A stretch of 64,000 bases of DNA from Rodentibacter trehalosifermentans (GCF_002000545.1 NZ_MLHL01000015.1:62001-126000); one strand, 5' to 3'; shown: positions 19,215 to 29,043, counted from the stretch's first letter. Made by a program: numbers and translations. Notes: generated from the sequence alone by a model not told the origin.

Positions 19215-20009
19215 ATGTGGTTTGCCGTCTTTTCGATTTTGTTTTATCTGATAAGTGTGTTGATGATTGCGCCATTGCTGACATCAACGGATTCAACCGA
19301 TAATATTCAATCCCGCCCTAAAAAAACATTGCTGTTTTTGACCGCACTTTTGGCGATTATTTTTCATTTTGTGAGTTTATATCCCTCTTTACAAAACTTA
19401 GCGGAAGATCATACGTTTACATTGATGCAAATCGGTTCATTGATGAGTGTGAGCATTGCGATGCTTGCCACTTTGGCGATATTGACGGTCAATTCCATTT
19501 GGTTTTTATTACCTATCGTCTTTGCTTTCTCCATTTTAAACTTGGTTTTAGCCACTTTTATGCCAAGTCATATGATTCAGTTGTTGAATCAAGATTCGGT
19601 AATGTTATTTCATATCGGCTTGTCGATTTTCACCTATGCGGTTTGCTTTATTGCGATGCTTTATGCCATTCAAATCGGTTGGATTGATCGCCATTTAAAA
19701 GCGAAAAAAACACGTTTTTCACCGGTGATGCCTTCGCTTATCACGGTTGAACGTCATTTCTTCAAGTTATTTGCCGTTGGGGAGTTTCTTCTCACATTGA
19801 CATTAATTTCCGGTGTTTATCATTCAATTAATGCTTTTACCGCAGAAAATATCCATAAAGCCGGGTTTTCCTTTTTGGCTTGGCTGATACTGGGTGTTGC
19901 TCTTTTTGGGCATTGGCGATTGGGATGGCGAGGAAAAAGGATGATTATTTATGCTATTTCGGGTATTATTTCCCTCACGATTGCCTATTTTGGCAGTCGA
20001 TTGATTTAA
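19215..20009 (+). CDS. ypjD: YpjD-type inner-membrane protein (CcsA/HemX-like)
   Basis: 264 residues with about eight membrane segments, belonging to the cytochrome c assembly (CcsA/HemX-like) membrane fold. The conserved block HIGLSIFTYAVCFIAMLYAIQ and the later SFLAWLILGVALFGHW with histidines fit this family. In E. coli ypjD lies between ffh and corB, the same order as here, which is the main basis for the symbol. The precise role of YpjD is not settled; involvement in cytochrome or haem handling is family-based inference. A strong dyad terminator follows. Confidence 0.85.
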   Translation: MWFAVFSILFYLISVLMIAPLLTSTDSTDNIQSRPKKTLLFLTALLAIIFHFVSLYPSLQNLAEDHTFTLMQIGSLMSVSIAMLATLAILTVNSIWFLLPIVFAFSILNLVLATFMPSHMIQLLNQDSVMLFHIGLSIFTYAVCFIAMLYAIQIGWIDRHLKAKKTRFSPVMPSLITVERHFFKLFAVGEFLLTLTLISGVYHSINAFTAENIHKAGFSFLAWLILGVALFGHWRLGWRGKRMIIYAISGIISLTIAYFGSRLI

Positions 20010-20011
20010 AC

Positions 20012-20041
20012 AATAAAGGCGAATAAAAATTCGCCTTTATT
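20012..20041 (+). terminator. Terminator after ypjD
   Basis: 13-bp perfect arms AATAAAGGCGAAT and ATTCGCCTTTATT, starting 3 bases after the stop codon and followed by an A/T-rich run. Confidence 0.8.
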
Positions 20042-20125
20042 ATTGAACTGTAGGTGCGGTGAAATTCAATCTCGTTCACATTTAACACCACCTGCGTTGT
20101 GATTAACCAACAAAAGGATTTTCCC

Positions 20126-21388
20126 TTGGACAGTATTCCCCTTAGTACGTTATTTCTGACACTTATTATCTGCTTAATTTTGTCTGCGTATTTTTCCGGT
20201 TCGGAAACCGGCTTACTCTCGTTAAACAAATACCGCTTACGTTTTCTTGCCGAACAAAATAATAAAGGGGCGAAAAAAGCTGAAAAACTGCTTGAGAAGC
20301 CCGATACTTTGCTAAGTTTTATTCTTATCTTCAATAATCTTGTTAATATCAGTGCTTCGGCGATTGCAACGATGATTGGAATGCGCTTGTATGGTGATGC
20401 CGGTGTGGCGATAGCAACGGGGTTACTTACCTTTGTGATGTTGGTTTTTTCTGAAATTTTCCCGAAAACCGTTGCGGCGATGTATCCTGAGAAAGTGGGG
20501 TTATTTTCAAGCCATATTTTATCTTTTCTATTGAAAATCTTTTATCCCTTGGTTTGGTTGATGAATATTTTTACCAAATCATTAATGCGGTTAGTAGGAC
20601 TAAAACCGGATTTACAAAAACAAGTCATCAGTCACGAAGAATTAAGAAGTATTGTCACTGAAGCCGGAGAGGCAACACCTGATGAGCAGCATCCGCAAAT
20701 GTTGCTTTCCATCCTTGATATGGGCACGGTTACCGTGGATGACATTATGGTTCCCCGCAATGAAATCGGCGGTATTGATATTGATGATGATTGGAAAGCG
20801 ATTATGCGTCAACTTAATCACGCCGCACATAACCGGGTGGTGCTCTACAAAGGCAGTTTGGACGAAAATGTACTTGGTATTTTACGTGTGCGTGAGGCTT
20901 TCCGTTTATTACTTGAGAAAAATGAATTTACCAAAGAAACTTTAATTCGTGCGGCGGATGAAGTGTATTTCATTCCGGAAGGCACGCCGTTGAAAACCCA
21001 ATTGATGAACTTCCGAGCCAATAAAGAACGTATCGGTTTGGTGGTGGATGAATATGGCGATATAAAAGGCTTAGTCACCTTAGAAGATATTTTAGAAGAA
21101 ATTGTCGGTGATTTTACCACCTCGACAGCCCCAACGATTGATGAAGAAGTGATCCGACAATCGGACGGATCTATGCTTATTGAAGGTTCTGCTAATCTTC
21201 GCGATTTGAATAAAATGTTCGGCTGGGAACTGGATACGGAAGATGCCCGCACCTTTAACGGCTTGATTCTCGAACATTTAGAAGAAATCCCCGATGAAGG
21301 CACGGTATGTGAAATCGAAGGTTTGCAAATCACCATTCTTGAGGTGGCGGATAATATGATTAAGCAAGCTAAAGTGGTTAAACTCTAA
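20126..21388 (+). CDS. corB: CorB/CNNM-family membrane protein with CBS domains
   Basis: 420 residues from a TTG start at 20126, chosen because AAAGGA lies 7 bases upstream and the product (MDSIPLSTLF...) then aligns in length with E. coli CorB/YfjD; a GTG nine codons upstream has no ribosome-binding site. Residues 1-185 form the DUF21 membrane domain (SAYFSGSETGLLSLN). Two CBS motifs follow (VDDIMVPRNEIGGIDIDDDW; GLVVDEYGDIKGLVTLEDILEE), then a C-terminal CorC/HlyC domain (GSANLRDLNKMFGW). The family handles magnesium or cobalt transport. Downstream is an uptake-signal terminator. Confidence 0.92.
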   Translation: MDSIPLSTLFLTLIICLILSAYFSGSETGLLSLNKYRLRFLAEQNNKGAKKAEKLLEKPDTLLSFILIFNNLVNISASAIATMIGMRLYGDAGVAIATGLLTFVMLVFSEIFPKTVAAMYPEKVGLFSSHILSFLLKIFYPLVWLMNIFTKSLMRLVGLKPDLQKQVISHEELRSIVTEAGEATPDEQHPQMLLSILDMGTVTVDDIMVPRNEIGGIDIDDDWKAIMRQLNHAAHNRVVLYKGSLDENVLGILRVREAFRLLLEKNEFTKETLIRAADEVYFIPEGTPLKTQLMNFRANKERIGLVVDEYGDIKGLVTLEDILEEIVGDFTTSTAPTIDEEVIRQSDGSMLIEGSANLRDLNKMFGWELDTEDARTFNGLILEHLEEIPDEGTVCEIEGLQITILEVADNMIKQAKVVKL

Positions 21389-21411
21389 AATAAAAAACGA
21401 TAAAAAACCTG

Positions 21412-21453
21412 ACCGCACTTTTGATTTGGATCATAAGTGCGGTTTGTTTTTTC
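21412..21453 (+). terminator. Inverted uptake-signal terminator after corB
   Basis: ACCGCACTT and AAGTGCGGT arms around a 14-base loop, with TTTGTTTTTTC following, 24 bases after the stop codon. Confidence 0.8.
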
Positions 21454-21512
21454 TCCATTTTTTATTGAGCTGTCTATAATTTATCTCATTAATTTTAGGT
21501 ATGAGGATGAAG

Positions 21513-22283
21513 ATGGAACAAGAGTATCAGCGGGGCGTGACGCGTGCTTGTGTACAAACCGCATTGTTGTTATTGCAGCATGGAGCGGAAAGTACGGTAG
21601 TGGTACAGATGGCACAACGTTTGGGAATTGCACTTGGGATGGAAAGTGTGGAATGTGCCCTCACGGCAAATGCTGTGGTGATTACAACCATCTCAAACGG
21701 GCATTGTATTACCACTGCACGCAAAAATACTGATAAAGGTATTAATATGCAAATAGTGACGGATGTTCAGCACATTGTGATTTTGGTGGAACGTAAGTTA
21801 TACAATCTAACGCTGGCACAAAATAAACTGGATAAATTAAAGCCCTTAAAATATCCTCGTGCTTTAGTCGTGTTTATGATTGGCTTATCCTGTGCTTCTT
21901 TTGCACATTTGTCCGGGGGCGATTGGCTGATTTGTCTGATAACTTTTTTGGCCTCCGCCGTAGCGATGTTTGTACGACAGGAATTATCAAAACATCATTA
22001 TAATCCGATCATTGTTTTCGCGATTACAGCATTTGTTGCCTCACTCATTTCCGGTATCAGTTTGAAATATCAATGGGGAAACGATCCTCAAATTGCCTTA
22101 GCTTCCAGCGTATTGTTGCTTGTGCCGGGATTCCCCTTAATTAATTCCTTGGCTGATATTTTAAAAGGCTACGTCAATATGGGACTGGGACGTTGGACAA
22201 TCGCAACAGTGCTGACTTTTGGTGCTTGCCTTGGTATTGTGTTGGCGCTGAGTGTGTTGCATATCACGACATGGGGGCATTAA
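21513..22283 (+). CDS. yjjP: ThrE-family exporter subunit YjjP
   Basis: 256 residues from the ATG at 21513 (MEQEYQRGVTR), preferred over the ATGs at 21501 and 21507 because it matches the E. coli YjjP start and has AGGA at the right distance. The soluble N-terminal half contains LLLQHGAESTVV and KNTDKGINMQIVTDVQHIVIL, diagnostic of the ThrE/YjjP family. The C-terminal half has five membrane helices including VLLLVPGFPLINSLADILKG. With YjjB it forms a split ThrE-type exporter; in E. coli this exports succinate. Confidence 0.92.
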   Translation: MEQEYQRGVTRACVQTALLLLQHGAESTVVVQMAQRLGIALGMESVECALTANAVVITTISNGHCITTARKNTDKGINMQIVTDVQHIVILVERKLYNLTLAQNKLDKLKPLKYPRALVVFMIGLSCASFAHLSGGDWLICLITFLASAVAMFVRQELSKHHYNPIIVFAITAFVASLISGISLKYQWGNDPQIALASSVLLLVPGFPLINSLADILKGYVNMGLGRWTIATVLTFGACLGIVLALSVLHITTWGH

Positions 22284-22284
22284 G

Positions 22285-22749
22285 ATGATGTTTCTATTGA
22301 GTTTGCTTGATGATATGGTTTTTGCCGCTATTCCTGCGGTAGGCTTTGCCTTAGCCTTTAATGTACCGCCTAAGGCATTAAAATATTGTGCTATTCTAGG
22401 GGCGTTAGGGCATGTAACACGCACATTACTTCTGCACATGAATGTGCCTATTGTCTTTGCCACCTTTTTTGCCACCTGTGTTATCGGTTTTGTCGGTGTA
22501 CATTTATCACATCGTTATTTGGCGCATCCAAAAGCATTTACGGTGGCAGCGATTATTCCTATGATTCCCGGTGTACAAGCATATAAAGCGATGATTTCCA
22601 TCGTACAAATTCATCACTATGGTTATTCCCATGAACTCTTGGAGCAAATGATCAGCTCATTTATTAACACCGCCTTTATTTTAGGTGCGTTGGTTTTTGG
22701 GCTTGCTTTGCCGGGCTTGATTTTTTATCGTCAGAAACCTGTGGTATAA
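22285..22749 (+). CDS. yjjB: ThrE-family exporter small subunit YjjB
   Basis: 154 residues, four membrane helices, matching the C-terminal third of ThrE-type exporters (AAIPAVGFALAFNVPPKAL; HPKAFTVAAIIPMIPGVQAYKAM). The ATG at 22285 is one base after the yjjP stop; a second ATG follows immediately. Translationally coupled partner of YjjP. A hairpin terminator shared with the convergent permease gene follows. Confidence 0.92.
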   Translation: MMFLLSLLDDMVFAAIPAVGFALAFNVPPKALKYCAILGALGHVTRTLLLHMNVPIVFATFFATCVIGFVGVHLSHRYLAHPKAFTVAAIIPMIPGVQAYKAMISIVQIHHYGYSHELLEQMISSFINTAFILGALVFGLALPGLIFYRQKPVV

Positions 22750-22765
22750 AGTAGCCAAAGACTAT

Positions 22766-22793
22766 AAAAAAACACGCATTATTGCGTGTTTTT
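22766..22793. terminator. Bidirectional terminator between yjjB and the purine permease
   Basis: AAAAAACACGCA and TGCGTGTTTTTT arms with a short loop, T-runs on both strands, between two convergent genes. Confidence 0.88.
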
Positions 22794-22800
22794 TCTTTTA

Positions 22801-24108
22801 TTATTCTTTTGTGATTTCTTTATCTTCCGGCAGGATCAAATTCAATATCAACGCCAATAATGAACCCACAGTAATACCAGAACCTAATACCTCTTTGAAA
22901 AAGTGCGGGAGTTTATCAAGCAGTTCCGGACGAGTGGTGACCGCTAATCCACAACCGATTGAGATAGCAATAATTAAGCCATTGCGTTTACTGCGTTCCA
23001 CTTTATCCAACATCTGAATCCCTGCGGCAATAATCATGGCAAACATCATTAAACCTGCACCGCCGAGTACCGGTAATGGAATTGAAACGATTAATGCGCC
23101 AAACACAGGGAATAATCCGGCTAATGCTAGTAACACACCGGTTAATGCGACCACATGACGGCTGGCTACGCCTGTTAAAGAGATCACGCCAATATTTTGT
23201 GAAAAAGAAGAAAAAGGCGTGGTGGACATAATTGCCGCCAACGCTGAACCTAATCCGTCAGCCAGTACACCGCCCCGTAAATGTTTACCGGTAATTTCGG
23301 TATTGGTGGCATTACCCAGTGCTAGGAAATTACCGCTGGATTCAACAATCGTCACCAAATAAGCAATAGACATCCCAATAATCCCTGAAATAGGAAATGC
23401 AAGCCCAAAATGTAGCGGTTGTGGAACAGCGAAGGTTTGAGCGTTTGCCACACCATCAAAATTAACCCAACCTAAAATAAGGCAGAGGACGTAACCTGTC
23501 ATCATTCCAATCACAATCGCCGCAGCGGAGAAAATGCCTTTTCCCCATTGAACCAAGGCGACAACAATAACTAATACAAAACTTGCCATCATCAAATTTT
23601 CCGGTGTGGCATAGTTGGCATCACCACGTTGACCGCCGGCAAACCAATCCACTGCAACGGGAATTAGGCTTAAGCCGATCATCATCACCACTGTACCGGT
23701 GACAACAGGTGGAAAAAGTTTACGAATATAGGGCATAAAAAAGCTACCAATAATCATCACTAAAGATCCGACTAAAGACGCGCCTAAAATCCCGGCGACA
23801 CCGTAATCACTAAAACCAATAGCGAGGGCCGCAGCGACAAAAGTAAAACTGGTTCCCATCACGCTGGGTAAACGAATACCGATTGGGCCTAATCCACGGC
23901 ATTGAATCACGGTTACCACGCCGGAAATTAACAATGCAGCATTCACTAAAGTAATGGTGTCCTCAGTGGGGAGTTTTAACACATTGCCGATCACCAAAGG
24001 TACAGCGATAATGCCTCCGAGTGCCGCTAATAAATGTTGTGCGGCAAGCAATAAACTCAATCCAAAAGGCGGTTTATCTTCAACGGAGTAGAGGAGTTGA
24101 TTATTCAT
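22801..24108 (-). CDS. NCS2-family purine (xanthine/uric acid type) permease
   Basis: 435 residues from the ATG at 24108 (MNNQLLYSVEDKPPFG), chosen for the AAGGACC ribosome-binding site eight bases upstream. About fourteen membrane segments. Family motifs: LLAAQHLLAALGGIIAVP near the N-terminus and the signature ITGKHLRGGVLADGLGS followed by STTPFSSFSQNIGVISLTGVASRHV, which is closest to the XanP/XanQ/UacT xanthine-urate branch rather than to uracil permeases. A perfect PurR operator overlaps its promoter, supporting a purine substrate. Exact base specificity cannot be read from the sequence. Confidence 0.9.
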   Translation of the reverse strand: MNNQLLYSVEDKPPFGLSLLLAAQHLLAALGGIIAVPLVIGNVLKLPTEDTITLVNAALLISGVVTVIQCRGLGPIGIRLPSVMGTSFTFVAAALAIGFSDYGVAGILGASLVGSLVMIIGSFFMPYIRKLFPPVVTGTVVMMIGLSLIPVAVDWFAGGQRGDANYATPENLMMASFVLVIVVALVQWGKGIFSAAAIVIGMMTGYVLCLILGWVNFDGVANAQTFAVPQPLHFGLAFPISGIIGMSIAYLVTIVESSGNFLALGNATNTEITGKHLRGGVLADGLGSALAAIMSTTPFSSFSQNIGVISLTGVASRHVVALTGVLLALAGLFPVFGALIVSIPLPVLGGAGLMMFAMIIAAGIQMLDKVERSKRNGLIIAISIGCGLAVTTRPELLDKLPHFFKEVLGSGITVGSLLALILNLILPEDKEITKE

Positions 24109-24131
24109 ATTTTTGGGGTCCTTATGCAAAA

Positions 24132-24179
24132 GAAAGCGCGAATTATACGCTAAAGCACTGTAAAGGAAAACGTTTGCTT
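24132..24179 (-). promoter_or_regulatory. Promoter with PurR operator for the purine permease
   Basis: On the minus strand AAGCAAACGTTTTCCT (24164-24179) satisfies the PurR consensus AnGCAAnCGnTTnCnT at every fixed position. It overlaps the position of a -35 element 17 bases upstream of a consensus TATAAT (24132-24137 on the plus strand as ATTATA). Repressor binding would block RNA polymerase. Confidence 0.85.
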
Positions 24180-24298
24180 TGTATTTGGTGACAGAAAGTG
24201 CGGTTGGTTTTTTTCCTATTTTTATATCGCAAAATCAAGTGATGGTTTTGTGTTGCTAAACTGCTATGATTAGCAACATTGGTGTTAAGAAAATAAAG

Positions 24299-25138
24299 AT
24301 GATGAAGAAAAAAAATATTTTTGCCTTTTTGCTTATGCTGGGGTTGATAGCGGGTGTGGGGAGTATTACTCCTCTTCAAATTTTTGACCCCATTCAAATA
24401 ACTCTTGAAAGCAATATTCAAGGGAAATTCAAGCCAATCAACGGGCAGTGTTTTGTGAATCAAAAGGGGGGGACGACGTTAGAAAAAAGCCCCATTCGCT
24501 TACTCAGTTGGAATATTCACAAAGGAGTGGATCAAGACTGGAAGCAGGATTTAGCCCGTTTTTCGCAGAATCAGGATTTTGTCCTATTGCAGGAAGCCAC
24601 GCCCGAACAAAATTTATCTTCATTTTCTACCGCACTTTTTGTCTCCGCCTTCGCCTATAAAGGTCTGTCATCCGGCGTAAAAACCTTTTCGCACCGGATA
24701 CCGCAACGTTATTGTGGCATTTCACAGGCGGAGCCTTGGATTCGTATTCCTAAAGTGGCTAATGTAATGCTTTTCCCTTTTCAGGACGGTGATGAATTAT
24801 TACTAATTAATGCGCATCTGATTAATTTTGAATGGGAATCCCAGACTTATCGTGAACAATTAGCGCAGATTTTTTCCTTTATTCAGGCTCATAAAAGTGC
24901 GGTCATTTTGGCGGGAGATTTTAATGCGTGGAATGAGGAACGAAAAAAGATTTTAGATGAATTTGTTACCCAAGCGGGATTGAATGAGGTGTCTTTTGTT
25001 CCCGATGAGCGGCGGTATTTTTTCAATTATCCTCTTGATTTTGTGTTTGTACGGGGAATGAAAATATTGTCAGCAAAAACAAAAACTGTGATGTCCTCCG
25101 ATCATTCGCCAATTTGGGTTGAGTTGGCATTTGAATAA
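24299..25138 (+). CDS. YafD-like endonuclease/exonuclease/phosphatase-fold protein
   Basis: 279 residues from the ATG at 24299. An N-terminal hydrophobic segment (IFAFLLMLGLIAGVGSI) suggests membrane anchoring or export. The EEP fold follows: LLSWNIHKG (Asn), FVLLQEAT (catalytic Glu), LINAHL, ILAGDFNAW (Asp-Asn) and the final SSDHSPI (Asp-His). All key catalytic residues of the family appear present. E. coli YafD is the closest relative I recognise; its substrate is unknown. The gene stands alone between the permease and pntA. Confidence 0.82.
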   Translation: MMKKKNIFAFLLMLGLIAGVGSITPLQIFDPIQITLESNIQGKFKPINGQCFVNQKGGTTLEKSPIRLLSWNIHKGVDQDWKQDLARFSQNQDFVLLQEATPEQNLSSFSTALFVSAFAYKGLSSGVKTFSHRIPQRYCGISQAEPWIRIPKVANVMLFPFQDGDELLLINAHLINFEWESQTYREQLAQIFSFIQAHKSAVILAGDFNAWNEERKKILDEFVTQAGLNEVSFVPDERRYFFNYPLDFVFVRGMKILSAKTKTVMSSDHSPIWVELAFE

Positions 25139-25359
25139 GTCTGAAAAGTATGGTGGTAAAAATCCTCTAAAAATTTACCGCACTTTTTGATTTTTTATAA
25201 CTCCTATCACAATATCTTGTAAAACCACTGAAAAAAACCTACCGCATTTTTAGCGAACAATGGTACATTTAACGGCGTTTGACTTTTGTCATTTACAGGA
25301 AGGATGGATGCAAATTCATTCCATACATTTAATCCAATCATCAAACAGAGGGAAACAGT

Positions 25360-26898
25360 ATGTTAATTGGTGTACCAAGAGAACTGCTTGATAATGAAAG
25401 CCGTGTGGCGGCAACGCCCAAAACGGTTCAACAAATCCTGAAATTGGGCTTTGAGGTGATCGTAGAACACAATGCGGGTTTTAAAGCCAGTTTTGAGGAT
25501 CAGGCGTTTGTCGAAGCCGGCGCAAAAATTGGCACAGCAGCCGAAATTTGGCAATCGGATATTATTTTTAAAGTGAATCCGCCGACAGATGACGAAATCG
25601 CACAAATGAAAGAAGGAGCTACCTTGGTGAGTTTCATTTGGCGTGCGCAAAATCCAGAGTTAATGCAAAAATTAACGGCGAAGAAAATCAATGTGCTTGC
25701 GATGGATGCGGTGCCGCGTATTTCACGTGCACAGGCATTGGATGCGTTAAGTTCAATGGCGAATATTTCCGGTTATCGTGCAGTGATTGAAGCCGCACAC
25801 GAATTTGGTAGTTTCTTCACCGGACAAATTACTGCGGCAGGTAAAGTACCACCGGCGAAAGTATTGGTGATTGGTGCGGGGGTAGCAGGGTTAGCGGCGA
25901 TTGGTGCGGCTAACAGCCTTGGTGCGATTGTTCGAGCTTTTGACTCCCGTCCTGAAGTAAAAGAGCAAGTGCAAAGTATGGGCGCCAGCTTCTTAGAAAT
26001 CGACTTCAAAGAAGAGGGGGGTAGTGGCGATGGTTATGCGAAAGTGATGTCGGAGGAATTTAACCGCCGTGCGATGGCGCTTTACGCTGAACAAGCCAAA
26101 GAAGTGGATATCATCATTACCACCGCAGCCATTCCGGGTAAACCGGCACCCCGTTTAATCACCAAAGAAATGGTGGATTCAATGAAACCGGGTTCGGTGA
26201 TTGTAGATTTGGCAGCGGCAACCGGCGGTAACTGCGAATATACCGAAGCGGGTAAAGTGGTGACCACGGAAAATCAAGTCAAAGTGATTGGTTATACGGA
26301 TTTCCCAAGCCGTTTACCAACCCAATCTTCCCAACTTTACGGTACAAACCTCGTTAACCTATTGAAACTCTTATGTAAAGAGAAAGACGGCAATATCAAT
26401 ATTGATTTTGACGATGTAGTATTGCGTGGTGTCACCGTGGTGCGTGATGGAGAAGAAATCCCACCGGCACAAATTCAAGTGTCTGCACAACCAAAACAAG
26501 AGGCAAAAGCCGCACCGGTTGCAGAGAAAAAAGAAGCGAAACCAATGGATCCTCGTGTGAAATACGGTGTGATGGCAGGTGTAGGCGTATTATTCCTCTG
26601 GCTTGCTTCTGTTGCGCCGGCAGCATTTTTATCGCATTTTACCGTATTCGTCTTGGCGTGCGTGGTGGGCTATTATGTGGTTTGGAATGTCAGCCACGCC
26701 CTTCACACCCCATTAATGGCGGTCACCAATGCCATTTCGGGCATCATTATTGTGGGGGCGTTGTTACAAATTCGTCAGCCGTCAGGCAACCTCTTTATTG
26801 ATGCGTTAGCCTTTGTGGCCATTTTGGTGGCAAGCATCAATATTTTTGGTGGCTTCCGTGTCACACAACGTATGTTAGCAATGTTTAGAAAAGGTTAA
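25360..26898 (+). CDS. pntA: NAD(P) transhydrogenase subunit alpha
   Basis: 512 residues. The N-terminal NAD(H)-binding domain I ([20 protein letters not shown]; dinucleotide-binding [18 protein letters not shown] near residue 172) is joined by an Ala/Lys/Pro-rich linker (about 375-400) to four membrane helices. PntAB couples proton re-entry to NADPH formation from NADH in the inner membrane. Starts with a good GAGGGAA site and lies 10 bases upstream of pntB; the subunit arrangement is the two-gene type of E. coli. Confidence 0.97.
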   Translation: MLIGVPRELLDNESRVAATPKTVQQILKLGFEVIVEHNAGFKASFEDQAFVEAGAKIGTAAEIWQSDIIFKVNPPTDDEIAQMKEGATLVSFIWRAQNPELMQKLTAKKINVLAMDAVPRISRAQALDALSSMANISGYRAVIEAAHEFGSFFTGQITAAGKVPPAKVLVIGAGVAGLAAIGAANSLGAIVRAFDSRPEVKEQVQSMGASFLEIDFKEEGGSGDGYAKVMSEEFNRRAMALYAEQAKEVDIIITTAAIPGKPAPRLITKEMVDSMKPGSVIVDLAAATGGNCEYTEAGKVVTTENQVKVIGYTDFPSRLPTQSSQLYGTNLVNLLKLLCKEKDGNINIDFDDVVLRGVTVVRDGEEIPPAQIQVSAQPKQEAKAAPVAEKKEAKPMDPRVKYGVMAGVGVLFLWLASVAPAAFLSHFTVFVLACVVGYYVVWNVSHALHTPLMAVTNAISGIIIVGALLQIRQPSGNLFIDALAFVAILVASINIFGGFRVTQRMLAMFRKG

Positions 26899-26908
26899 GG
26901 AGATCGCA

Positions 26909-28333
26909 ATGTCTGAAGGTTTAGTACAGGCTGCGTATATTGTTGCAGCATTACTTTTCATTATGAGCTTAGCCGGGCTTTCTAAACACGAAACGGCTAA
27001 AGCGGGTTGTTGGTTTGGCATTGTGGGGATGACAATCGCCTTAGTGGCAACGATTTTTGGGCCTCATTCAGAGGGAACATTCTGGATCATCATTGCGATG
27101 ATTATCGGTGGGGTGATCGGTGTTCAACGTGCCTTAAAAGTGGAAATGACGGAAATGCCGGAACTGGTGGCGATCCTTCATAGCTTTGTGGGCTTGGCTG
27201 CGGTGCTTGTGGGCTTTAACAGCTACGGTTTACACGATATTCCAACGATGCCGAACGGTTTGGATGAAGTGCAACAGGCGCAGTTCCTTGCTGAGCAGGC
27301 AACGTTGACAACCATCCATAATGTGGAAGTTTTCCTTGGTATTTTTATCGGTGCGGTCACCTTCACCGGTTCTGTGGTGGCGTTCGGTAAACTCAGTGGA
27401 AAAATCAACTCAAAAGCCTTAATGTTACCTCATCGCCATAAATTAAATTTAGCGGCACTTGTTGTTTCTGCATTATTGATGGTGGCATTCTTAAACAATC
27501 CGGGCAATATTTTCCCTGTCTTGTTAATGACCGTCATTGCGCTCGCATTCGGCTGGCATTTAGTGGCATCTATCGGTGGGGCGGATATGCCGGTGGTGGT
27601 CTCTATGCTTAACTCCTATTCCGGTTGGGCAGCGGCAGCGGCAGGTTTTATGCTAAGCAATGATCTGTTAATTGTTACCGGCGCATTGGTGGGGTCTTCC
27701 GGGGCTATTCTTTCTTACATTATGTGTAAAGCGATGAACCGCTCATTTATCAGCGTGATCGCAGGTGGCTTTGGTAACGATGTTCAAGTATCTTCCGATG
27801 AAGAACAGGGCGAACACCGTGAAACCACCGCAGAGGAAGTGGCGGAGATGCTGAAAAATGCAAGTTCTGTCATCATCACGCCGGGATACGGTATGGCGGT
27901 GGCACAGGCGCAGTATCCGGTGGCGGATATCACCGCAAAATTGCGTGAACGTGGTGTGAATGTCCGTTTTGGTATTCATCCGGTTGCCGGTCGCTTACCT
28001 GGTCATATGAACGTGCTGTTAGCGGAAGCGAAAGTGCCTTATGACGTGGTGCTTGAAATGGATGAAATCAACGATGATTTCGCTGATACGGATGTCGTAT
28101 TGGTGATTGGCGCGAACGATACGGTAAACCCTGCCGCAATGGAAGATCCAAACAGCCCAATTGCCGGTATGCCGGTATTGGAAGTGTGGAAAGCACAAAA
28201 TGTTATCGTGTTTAAACGCTCAATGGCGGTGGGCTATGCCGGTGTGCAAAACCCATTATTCTTCAAAGAAAACACCCAAATGCTCTTTGGTGATGCGAAA
28301 GAGCGTGTTGAAGATATTTTAAAAGCCCTTTAA
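26909..28333 (+). CDS. pntB: NAD(P) transhydrogenase subunit beta
   Basis: 474 residues. About nine membrane helices in the first 260 residues form the proton channel domain. The C-terminal domain III binds NADP(H): [34 protein letters not shown] and [14 protein letters not shown]. Forms an operon with pntA, separated by 10 bases with AAGGAG as ribosome-binding site. Ends at an uptake-signal terminator. Confidence 0.97.
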   Translation: MSEGLVQAAYIVAALLFIMSLAGLSKHETAKAGCWFGIVGMTIALVATIFGPHSEGTFWIIIAMIIGGVIGVQRALKVEMTEMPELVAILHSFVGLAAVLVGFNSYGLHDIPTMPNGLDEVQQAQFLAEQATLTTIHNVEVFLGIFIGAVTFTGSVVAFGKLSGKINSKALMLPHRHKLNLAALVVSALLMVAFLNNPGNIFPVLLMTVIALAFGWHLVASIGGADMPVVVSMLNSYSGWAAAAAGFMLSNDLLIVTGALVGSSGAILSYIMCKAMNRSFISVIAGGFGNDVQVSSDEEQGEHRETTAEEVAEMLKNASSVIITPGYGMAVAQAQYPVADITAKLRERGVNVRFGIHPVAGRLPGHMNVLLAEAKVPYDVVLEMDEINDDFADTDVVLVIGANDTVNPAAMEDPNSPIAGMPVLEVWKAQNVIVFKRSMAVGYAGVQNPLFFKENTQMLFGDAKERVEDILKAL

Positions 28334-28359
28334 ACCGCATTTAAAATAGGGTAAAAATT

Positions 28360-28395
28360 AACCGCACTTTGGGAAGCTAAAGTGCGGTTTTTTTT
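28360..28395 (+). terminator. Inverted uptake-signal terminator after pntAB
   Basis: AACCGCACTTT and AAAGTGCGGTT arms around a 9-base loop, followed by TTTTTTT, 27 bases after the pntB stop codon. Confidence 0.9.
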
Positions 28396-28421
28396 CTATT
28401 TGGTTTTTGTGGAATAAAAAA

Positions 28422-28775
28422 TTACAGATGATCTTTTTTTTGTAAATGCAAGGAAAGCCGTTCGAGTAATTCGATCACTAAAGTGCGGTCATTTTCGTTT
28501 AAATTTTCCATAAGATTCAGTAAATACGCAGCTTTATCTTGCTGTCGTGGGCTACTTTGAACCAATAAATCTGCTACGTTGCATTCAAATAAATCGGCAA
28601 ATTCTAATATTCGCAATAAAGTAGGCATTGCCACACCACGTTCAATTCGAGAAACCGCTTCATTACCAATACCTAATAATTCGGCAACTTGTTCCTGTGT
28701 TAAACCCTTACTTTGCCGATATTTTGCGATACATATACCTAATTGTTTTGCAAATTTTTGTGTGTCAATCGCCAT
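28422..28775 (-). CDS. XRE-family helix-turn-helix regulator
   Basis: 117 residues. Residues about 12-66 form a Cro/CI-type helix-turn-helix (KYRQSKGLTQEQVAELLGIG with recognition helix NEAVSRIERG). The C-terminal 45 residues are helical and probably dimerise. AAGGGG lies five bases before the ATG. A perfect dyad 71 bases upstream of the start, overlapping the promoter of the divergent lipoprotein gene, is the likely operator for self-control and for control of that gene (inference). An uptake signal lies inside the coding region near 28480. Confidence 0.88.
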   Translation of the reverse strand: MAIDTQKFAKQLGICIAKYRQSKGLTQEQVAELLGIGNEAVSRIERGVAMPTLLRILEFADLFECNVADLLVQSSPRQQDKAAYLLNLMENLNENDRTLVIELLERLSLHLQKKDHL

Positions 28776-28845
28776 TTTTACCCCTTGATCTCAAGAGTAT
28801 TAGTGAATAGAAAATGACGGAGAAATAACAGGGATTAATACGATG

Positions 28846-28870
28846 AAATTCAACTTTTAAAGTTGAATTT
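28846..28870. promoter_or_regulatory. Perfect 12+12 bp dyad operator
   Basis: Arms AAATTCAACTTT and AAAGTTGAATTT are separated by one base. The dyad lies between the divergent XRE regulator and small lipoprotein genes and includes the -35 element of the rightward promoter. This is the arrangement of a phage-type repressor operator. Confidence 0.75.
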
Positions 28871-28890
28871 ATGGAAATAAGATCTATAAT
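28863..28890 (+). promoter_or_regulatory. Promoter of the small lipoprotein transcript
   Basis: TTGAAT (28863-28868), a 16-base spacer and a consensus TATAAT (28885-28890). The -35 lies within the right arm of the dyad operator. Expected start near 28897. Confidence 0.75.
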
Positions 28891-28897
28891 GAAGCCG

Positions 28898-28941
28898 TTG
28901 GCTATGATAACGATCATCCGTATTTAGGATGAAGTAGCCAA
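28898..28941 (+). other. Structured 5-prime leader
   Basis: A bulged stem-loop: outer arms TTGGCTA (28898-28904) and TAGCCAA (28935-28941), inner arms CATCC (28915-28919) and GGATG (28927-28931). The structure begins at the predicted transcription start, about 100 bases before the coding sequence. It could stabilise the mRNA, regulate translation or belong to a small RNA. Confidence 0.5.
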
Positions 28942-29043
28942 TAATCTTAAACTGAATACAAAGGCTGATTTCAATATTCTAATAGATGGAGTGAGTGGTA
29001 TTTGGTGTTTCGTTTTAATAATCTTAACTTAAAGGAAAAAACA

